Shown here: in pieces, positions 59,456 through 64,000 of the stretch
Position numbering within the stretch: the first letter of the stretch is position 1
Layout of the letters: every line of letters begins with the position of its first letter
NCBI GenBank assembly: GCA_011050675.1
Contig: DRFI01000018.1
Span: 1 to 64,000 of the forward strand
Length of the DNA stretch: 64,000 bases
Direction: 5' to 3'
Source: Maribacter sp.
GTDB lineage: Bacteria > Bacteroidota > Bacteroidia > Flavobacteriales > Flavobacteriaceae
The notes under the pieces: model-generated
The model's input: the letters and a program-made list of their open reading frames with translations, nothing else
What the model was told of the DNA's origin: nothing
The model's database searches: none
Position numbers and translations under genes: made by a program

Positions 59456-61426
59456 TTAATCCCAATTCATTTTTTGCAACCTAACTGCATTCAAAATTGC
59501 CAATAGAGCGACCCCTACATCGGCAAAAACTGCTTCCCACATAGTTGCTAATCCACCTGCTCCTAAAGCCAGAACAATTACTTTCACCCCAAAAGCCAAG
59601 GCTATATTTTGCCATACAATGCTACGGGTAGAATTACCTATTTTAATAGCTGTGGCAATCTTAGAAGGTTGGTCGTTCTGTATAATAACATCAGCAGTTT
59701 CAATTGCTACATCGCTTCCTAACCCGCCCATAGCAATACCTACGTCACTTGCGGCAAGTACTGGTGCATCGTTTATTCCATCACCTACAAATGCCACTTT
59801 CGTATTAGGTAGTTTCTTTAGTTTCTCTACTTCTTCTAGTTTTTCTTCAGGTAATAATCCGCCTTTCGCCCAATCAATGCCCAATTGTTTTGCAACCTTT
59901 TGAGTTATGGAATCTTTATCCCCAGATAGCATAATAATTTTTGTGACTCCGGCAGCACGTATTTCTTGTATTGCCTGTTGGGCATCTTCTTTCAATTCAT
60001 CTGCAATGGTGACATAGCCTGCAAATCGTCCATCTATAGCAACTAGAACAATAGACTCTACGATGTCTTCGGTCTCCTCAGAAACGGTAATTTGGTTCGC
60101 AGTCATCAAGGCTTTATTACCTACTAAAACATCTTTGCTATTTACGATTCCTTTTAATCCTTTACCTGCAATTTCAGATACATCTGTAGCTTTATATGCT
60201 GAGCCTTCTGGTTTATATTCCAGAATAGCTTTGGCAATTGGGTGTGTAGATTGAGTTTCAATTGCGATCAAGTACTTCATGAATTCATCTTCGGTAAAGA
60301 TCTGATCTTTAACTAGATCCTTTATCTTGAAAACACCTTTGGTTACAGTACCTGTTTTGTCCATAACCACTGTATTTACTTTGGTCATCGTATCTAAAAA
60401 GGATGCTCCTTTGAATAAAATTCCGTTTCTAGAAGCAGCTCCTAATCCTCCAAAATAACCAAGGGGAATAGAAATTACCAAAGCACAAGGACAAGAAATC
60501 ACTAAGAATATTAAGGCGCGATATAACCAATCTTGAAACACATAATTTTCAACAAAAAAGTAAGGAAGAAAAGTAAGTGCAATAGCTAGGTAAGTGACAA
60601 TTGGAGTATATACCTTGGCAAATTTTCTAATGAACAGTTCTGTCTTTGATTTTCGTGCAGTGGCATTCTGTACCATATCAAGTATCCGTGCAATAGAACT
60701 ATCTTTAAATGCTTTGGTCGTTTCAATCTCAATGACTCCGTCTAGATTTATACTACCAGCATATATGGAGTCTCCTTTTTTAAGGGAATCAGGCTTACTT
60801 TCACCTGTCAATGCAGCAGTATTAAAAGTTCCTTTATCTGAGAGTAATACGCCATCTAGCGGGACTTTTTCGCCTACTCTAACTTGTATTTTCTCGCCAA
60901 TTTCCACCTCTTCGGGAGATACGGCAACAAAGCTATGATCACGATAAACCAAGGCTTGATCCGGTCGTAGATCAAGTAAAGCTTTAATATTGCCCTTAGC
61001 ACGCTTAACAGCAGCACTTTGGAACAATTCGCCAACTCCGTAAAAGAGCATTACGGCAACACCTTCAGGATATTCTCCAATACCGAATGCCCCTATGGTA
61101 GCAATACCCATTAAAAAGAATTCCGTAAAAAAATCACCTTTTTTAATGCTTTCCCAGCCTTCTTTTAAAACAGGTAATCCTACAGGAATATATGCTATGA
61201 TGTACCAAGCTAAACGTACGTAGCCTTCAAAGAATGGTAATGTGTTGTAGTAGTCTACAGCGATACCAATAATCAACATTATAAAACTGATGATAGCAGG
61301 TAAGTACGTATTGATGGTAAAATTTTCACCAGTATCGTTGTGATTATGCCCATCGTCGTCATGGCAATGTTCACAAGTACTCTTGGAAGCGGTAAGGGAT
61401 CTTAAATCTAATTTATTCTTTTTCAT
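59456..61426 (-). CDS. Zn/Cd-type heavy-metal P-type ATPase
   Basis: About 656 aa from ATG 61426 (MKKNKLDLRSL); the frame to 61459 is also open. The N-terminus has a Cys/His-rich segment (STCEHCHDDDGHNHND) in place of a folded HMA domain. CPC ion-binding motif in LVISCPCALVISIPLGYFGG, phosphorylated Asp in VMDKTGTVTKG, TGES loop ALTGESKPDS, SxHP-type TQSTHPIAKAI, and hinge VGDGINDAPVLAASDVGIAM. Exports Zn2+, Cd2+ or Pb2+. 44 bp downstream of a Fur-family regulator gene, which probably controls it. Confidence 0.92.
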   Translation of the reverse strand: MKKNKLDLRSLTASKSTCEHCHDDDGHNHNDTGENFTINTYLPAIISFIMLIIGIAVDYYNTLPFFEGYVRLAWYIIAYIPVGLPVLKEGWESIKKGDFFTEFFLMGIATIGAFGIGEYPEGVAVMLFYGVGELFQSAAVKRAKGNIKALLDLRPDQALVYRDHSFVAVSPEEVEIGEKIQVRVGEKVPLDGVLLSDKGTFNTAALTGESKPDSLKKGDSIYAGSINLDGVIEIETTKAFKDSSIARILDMVQNATARKSKTELFIRKFAKVYTPIVTYLAIALTFLPYFFVENYVFQDWLYRALIFLVISCPCALVISIPLGYFGGLGAASRNGILFKGASFLDTMTKVNTVVMDKTGTVTKGVFKIKDLVKDQIFTEDEFMKYLIAIETQSTHPIAKAILEYKPEGSAYKATDVSEIAGKGLKGIVNSKDVLVGNKALMTANQITVSEETEDIVESIVLVAIDGRFAGYVTIADELKEDAQQAIQEIRAAGVTKIIMLSGDKDSITQKVAKQLGIDWAKGGLLPEEKLEEVEKLKKLPNTKVAFVGDGINDAPVLAASDVGIAMGGLGSDVAIETADVIIQNDQPSKIATAIKIGNSTRSIVWQNIALAFGVKVIVLALGAGGLATMWEAVFADVGVALLAILNAVRLQKMNWD

Positions 61427-61470
61427 AATACCCGCAAGGTCTGAAAAGGAATAGTGCAACAGAAGTGCAT

Positions 61471-61887
61471 TTAATGCTCACTGCACGAATCGCATATTCC
61501 TTTGATAACCAAATTAACATCTTCGGCAATATATCCTGATGGTAAATTAATATGCGGAATTTTATGTTCGGTTAAACAGATTGTTTTATCACATTGGCTG
61601 CAATGAAAATGTAGGTGTAAATCTTGATCAATTTCGCAATTGCAGCCAGGTTGACACAGTGCGAATTTTGAAATATTTGTGCCATCATCAATTTGATGGG
61701 CGATACCTTTTTCTTCAAATGTTTTTAAAGTACGATACAACGTTGTTCGCTCTGCTTTTTCAAAAGCATTTTCAATATCGGTTAACGCGACAGCAGTTTT
61801 TTTACCTGCCATAAATTTATAGATAAGTATGCGCATTGCAGTAGGGCGTATACTTTTGTTATCTAATGTTTTTTCTATTTCAGTCAT
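61471..61887 (-). CDS. Fur-family metal regulator (Zur/Fur-like)
   Basis: 138 aa. The N-terminal winged helix carries SIRPTAMRILIYKFMAGKKT and ERTTLYRTLKTFEEKGIAHQ; the C-terminal metal domain has HLHFHCSQCDKTICL and IKGICDSCS with the two structural CxxC pairs, plus CQPGCNCEIDQD, an unusual extra Cys cluster before them. Probably represses or induces the downstream metal ATPase according to zinc. Not likely to be the global Fur from context alone. It may also act at the operators at 53904-53963. Confidence 0.88.
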   Translation of the reverse strand: MTEIEKTLDNKSIRPTAMRILIYKFMAGKKTAVALTDIENAFEKAERTTLYRTLKTFEEKGIAHQIDDGTNISKFALCQPGCNCEIDQDLHLHFHCSQCDKTICLTEHKIPHINLPSGYIAEDVNLVIKGICDSCSEH

Positions 61888-62281
61888 GCAAAAAAGCAGT
61901 TTAAAAATACCTTTAACACTAATGTAATCAATGTTTTACTGGTTTTCAATTTCATGAGATCTTTAACTTTAAATTAAGCAAAAGAACAACTGAACAGGGA
62001 AAGGTTTTTTAAATTTAAATATCTAGAAAACAGCGAATAACATGCTGTTAGTCTACTTTTTGGGTAAATTGATTTTCATTTTAAAAATGATTGACTTTTG
62101 AACCTATTTTACATTCAAAAATACATTGAATTACCTCGAAATTTTGATGATTTTAGTATTCGATTATTGGTTTTTGTGGCGGTGCTAATGATCCTTAAAT
62201 CAGTGTGATAGCCGGTTCTAATTACTGATGATCTTTAACTTTTTAAAGTTCTAATTAAGCATGTTTTAGTTGTGCTTAGTT
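61888..62281. other. Intergenic region before the Fur-family gene
   Basis: 394 bp between two minus-strand genes. It must hold the promoter of the regulator-ATPase unit; TGTAATCAATGTTTTAC near 61922 is AT-rich but not a clear metal box. TTTTTAAATTTAAATAT and several AT-rich near-palindromes occur. No ORF seen. Confidence 0.45.
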
Positions 62282-63253
62282 CTAGTCAACATCGTAAGCG
62301 ATATGAAAAATAGCATCACCTTGATTAACGATTGGCGATTCATTAATACAAATAATAAATCCGCTTTCCTTGGCTGTTATTTTACGCTCAAAATATCCGA
62401 ACGGACCAGAGATATTACCTAACTCAGCTCCCTTTTCTACATTTTGACCCACTTTAACTAAGGGGTGAAACATACCAGAATGTTTAGCTCTTAACCATTT
62501 TGAGGCATTTACTAATTTTGGAGTTATTGGCTTTATCGACATTTGTGAAATTTCTTCACTAAAATCGCGCATACCTAAATGTTGCATTACACGTAATGCA
62601 CCTACTATACCGGTATCTGTTATTTCTTTGTCTATATGAAGAGATTTACCACCTTCGTAGAGTAGTACTTCTTTATCTAATTGATGCAAGGTTTCACGAA
62701 ACGATTTTTCTCTACCTGCAGATTTAACAATAAACTCTGCACCAAAGATCTTAGCCAATGCAAGTCCGTCCTCATCATCCTTATCAATTCGTATTTGTGG
62801 AGCGTTAAAACGACTATCTCCGCCAGTATGGTAATCTATACAGCAATCTATAATTGGTGCAATGTCCTTTATTAAGTGATAGGCAAACCTACTCGCTAAA
62901 GAACCTCTTAAACTACCAGGAAATACTCTATTTAAATCTCTACCATCGGGAAATTGCCTAGCCTGATTTAGGAACCCGAAAATATTAACTACAGGTATGC
63001 AAATAACCATACCAGATTCTGGTCTGTTATATTTTTTAGAAACAATTTGACGAACAATCTCTACACCGTTAATTTCATTACCGTGAATGCCACCAGTAAT
63101 TAATAGGGTAGGACCATCCTTTTTACCACGCTGTACAATTACCGGAACTTCAATTTTGGTTCTGGTATGTAATTTTGCAATGTCTAAATTCAACTGGGCA
63201 CCTTTGCCTTTCTGTATGGTTTCCCCTAAAACGGTATATTTTTTATTGAACAT
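62282..63253 (-). CDS. Succinylglutamate desuccinylase/aspartoacylase family protein
   Basis: 323 aa, zinc carboxypeptidase-like fold. Zinc ligands His and Glu in TGGIHGNEINGVEIVRQIV, Arg in PDGRDLNRVFPG, third ligand His in IDCCIDYHTGGDSRF, and catalytic Glu region VLLYEGGKS. The C-terminal 80 residues (GMFHPLVKVGQNVEKGAELG, ISGPFGYFERKITAKESGFI) form a lipoyl-like beta barrel common to this group. It deacylates an N-acyl amino acid; in flavobacteria the exact substrate is not known. Confidence 0.88.
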   Translation of the reverse strand: MFNKKYTVLGETIQKGKGAQLNLDIAKLHTRTKIEVPVIVQRGKKDGPTLLITGGIHGNEINGVEIVRQIVSKKYNRPESGMVICIPVVNIFGFLNQARQFPDGRDLNRVFPGSLRGSLASRFAYHLIKDIAPIIDCCIDYHTGGDSRFNAPQIRIDKDDEDGLALAKIFGAEFIVKSAGREKSFRETLHQLDKEVLLYEGGKSLHIDKEITDTGIVGALRVMQHLGMRDFSEEISQMSIKPITPKLVNASKWLRAKHSGMFHPLVKVGQNVEKGAELGNISGPFGYFERKITAKESGFIICINESPIVNQGDAIFHIAYDVD

Positions 63254-63368
63254 TTCTGCTGGCGTAAGTTTAGTATTTTCTGTATAACTTAAATAGTTCC
63301 AATTTGTTATATCTCAGAGGGCAAAATTAGTGCATAAAATACTAGCCTGGCTAAAAAAAAGAAACACG

Positions 63369-63401
63369 AATAATGGAATCTTTTAGATTCTATTATTCAT
63401 G
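63369..63401. terminator. Bidirectional-looking hairpin
   Basis: GAATAATGGAATC and GATTCTATTATTC pair (one mismatch) around TTTTA. A-rich DNA on the left gives T residues for the minus strand, so it may end the GH43 gene's transcript. Confidence 0.7.
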
Positions 63402-63427
63402 TTTATAAGAACATACTCCTATGTAAG

Positions 63428-64000
63428 TTATGAACTATAGGGAGTGATAGTTTTAATATGACCGTCTGCTTGATGTTCTAATTCTACCATTTTTACAGAG
63501 CGTAAATGTGTTACGCCTTTAGAAAGGCTGCTGTCGTGATAGAATAAATAGAATTTATCTTCTACTTGACAAATAGAGTGATGCGATGTCCAACCCACTA
63601 CTGGTTCTAGAATTCTACCGCCGTATGTAAATGGTCCGTAAGGATTGTCGCCAATAGCGTAGCAAATGAAGTGTGTATCGCCTGTAGAATATGAAAAATA
63701 ATATTTGCCATTATACTTGTGCATCCATGATGCTTCAAAGAATCTACGATCATTATCACCTTCTAATAATAGTTCCCCATTTTCGTCAAGAATCTCTATT
63801 TGTTTAGGTTCTTCCGTAAATTCCAATAAATCATCGGTCATCTTTGCGACGATAGGCAATAGAGCAGGCTCATTAGGTTTAGGTAGCTCGTTGTTCGTAT
63901 TATATACATTGTTACGGTATTTCTGTAACTGTCCGCCCCAAATGCCTCCAAAATACATGTAATAGCTTCCGTCTTCATCCTCAAAAACAGCTGGGTCAAT
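63428..64000 (-). CDS. Glycoside hydrolase family 43 protein, 5' end outside the window
   Basis: The frame continues to the right edge; 190 codons are visible, and a putative start at 63958 is internal. IDPAVFEDEDGSYYMYFGG at the edge is a GH43 motif around the general-base region, and FFEASWMHKYNGKYYFSYST carries the Glu of the EA(S/P) motif, followed by PYGPFTYGGRILEPVVGWTS and HHSICQVEDKFYLFYHDSSL. GH43 enzymes are arabinofuranosidases, xylosidases or galactan-active enzymes; which one cannot be seen here. The rest lies beyond 64000. Confidence 0.88.
   Translation of the reverse strand: MDPAVFEDEDGSYYMYFGGIWGGQLQKYRNNVYNTNNELPKPNEPALLPIVAKMTDDLLEFTEEPKQIEILDENGELLLEGDNDRRFFEASWMHKYNGKYYFSYSTGDTHFICYAIGDNPYGPFTYGGRILEPVVGWTSHHSICQVEDKFYLFYHDSSLSKGVTHLRSVKMVELEHQADGHIKTITPYSS

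Overview
The window looks like chromosomal DNA of a flavobacterium (phylum Bacteroidota), probably marine or algae-associated. This is inferred from the low GC content, the Bacteroidota-type promoter element TAnnTTTG where promoters can be seen, many lipoproteins with short Cys lipoboxes, and typical families: a HmuY-like lipoprotein with a TonB receptor, DUF6607, DUF6090, YHYH protein, type I sulfatase and GH43. No rRNA gene, complete tRNA gene, CRISPR array, transposase or site-specific recombinase was found.

Region 1 (1-11.3 kb) is an accessory block of mostly small, functionally unrelated genes: an amidohydrolase lipoprotein, Lgt, a Coa1-like protein, a ConA-like lipoprotein pair with a membrane regulator, a HEPN-like protein, a HARE-HTH protein, a NUDIX hydrolase, a metalloprotease and a zinc ribbon. 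It is punctuated by nine good and three degenerate copies of an 18-bp direct repeat (AAAGTTYAAATAAAGGAT), all in one orientation. The copies often supply the stop codon of the gene before and sometimes the start codon of the gene after. The block ends near a stem-loop, a dif-like 28-mer and a terminator. It reads as an array of gene cassettes of a type I do not recognise.

Region 2 (11.3-35.3 kb) is more ordinary: a GAF histidine kinase, adenosine deaminase, a HipA-like kinase with DUF3037, small membrane proteins and lipoproteins, a SCO1/YwqK-like/YHYH/sulfatase cluster, an OYE-type oxidoreductase, an APC permease, a peroxiredoxin, DinB, and a group of secreted peptidases (S9, M3, DUF885) with a DUF6090 protein. 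A GspG-like gene is split at an A10 tract, and a second DUF6090 gene survives only as an N-terminal remnant.

Region 3 (35.3-51 kb) is a second accessory zone. Several lone minus-strand genes (CocE hydrolase, APC permease, M28 peptidase, GNAT-like protein, two unknowns) lie between inverted repeats whose 8-14 bp sequence is specific to each gene. They are separated by long hyphenated palindromes that fall into families. Two truncated genes, a HmuY fragment and a methyltransferase-like fragment, end at copies of the same repeat. A TetR regulator and an AhpD-like/RidA/MalY operon sit in this zone, each preceded by a perfect palindrome with a shared core.

Region 4 (51-64 kb) is a haem/iron locus: HmuY-like lipoprotein and TonB receptor on the minus strand, and DUF6607, ankyrin, DUF2271 and a PepSY-flavodoxin reductase on the plus strand. 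The divergent promoter carries two identical 15-bp palindromes. It is followed by a Zn/Cd P-type ATPase with a Fur-family regulator, an AstE/AspA-like deacylase and the 3' part of a GH43 glycosidase.
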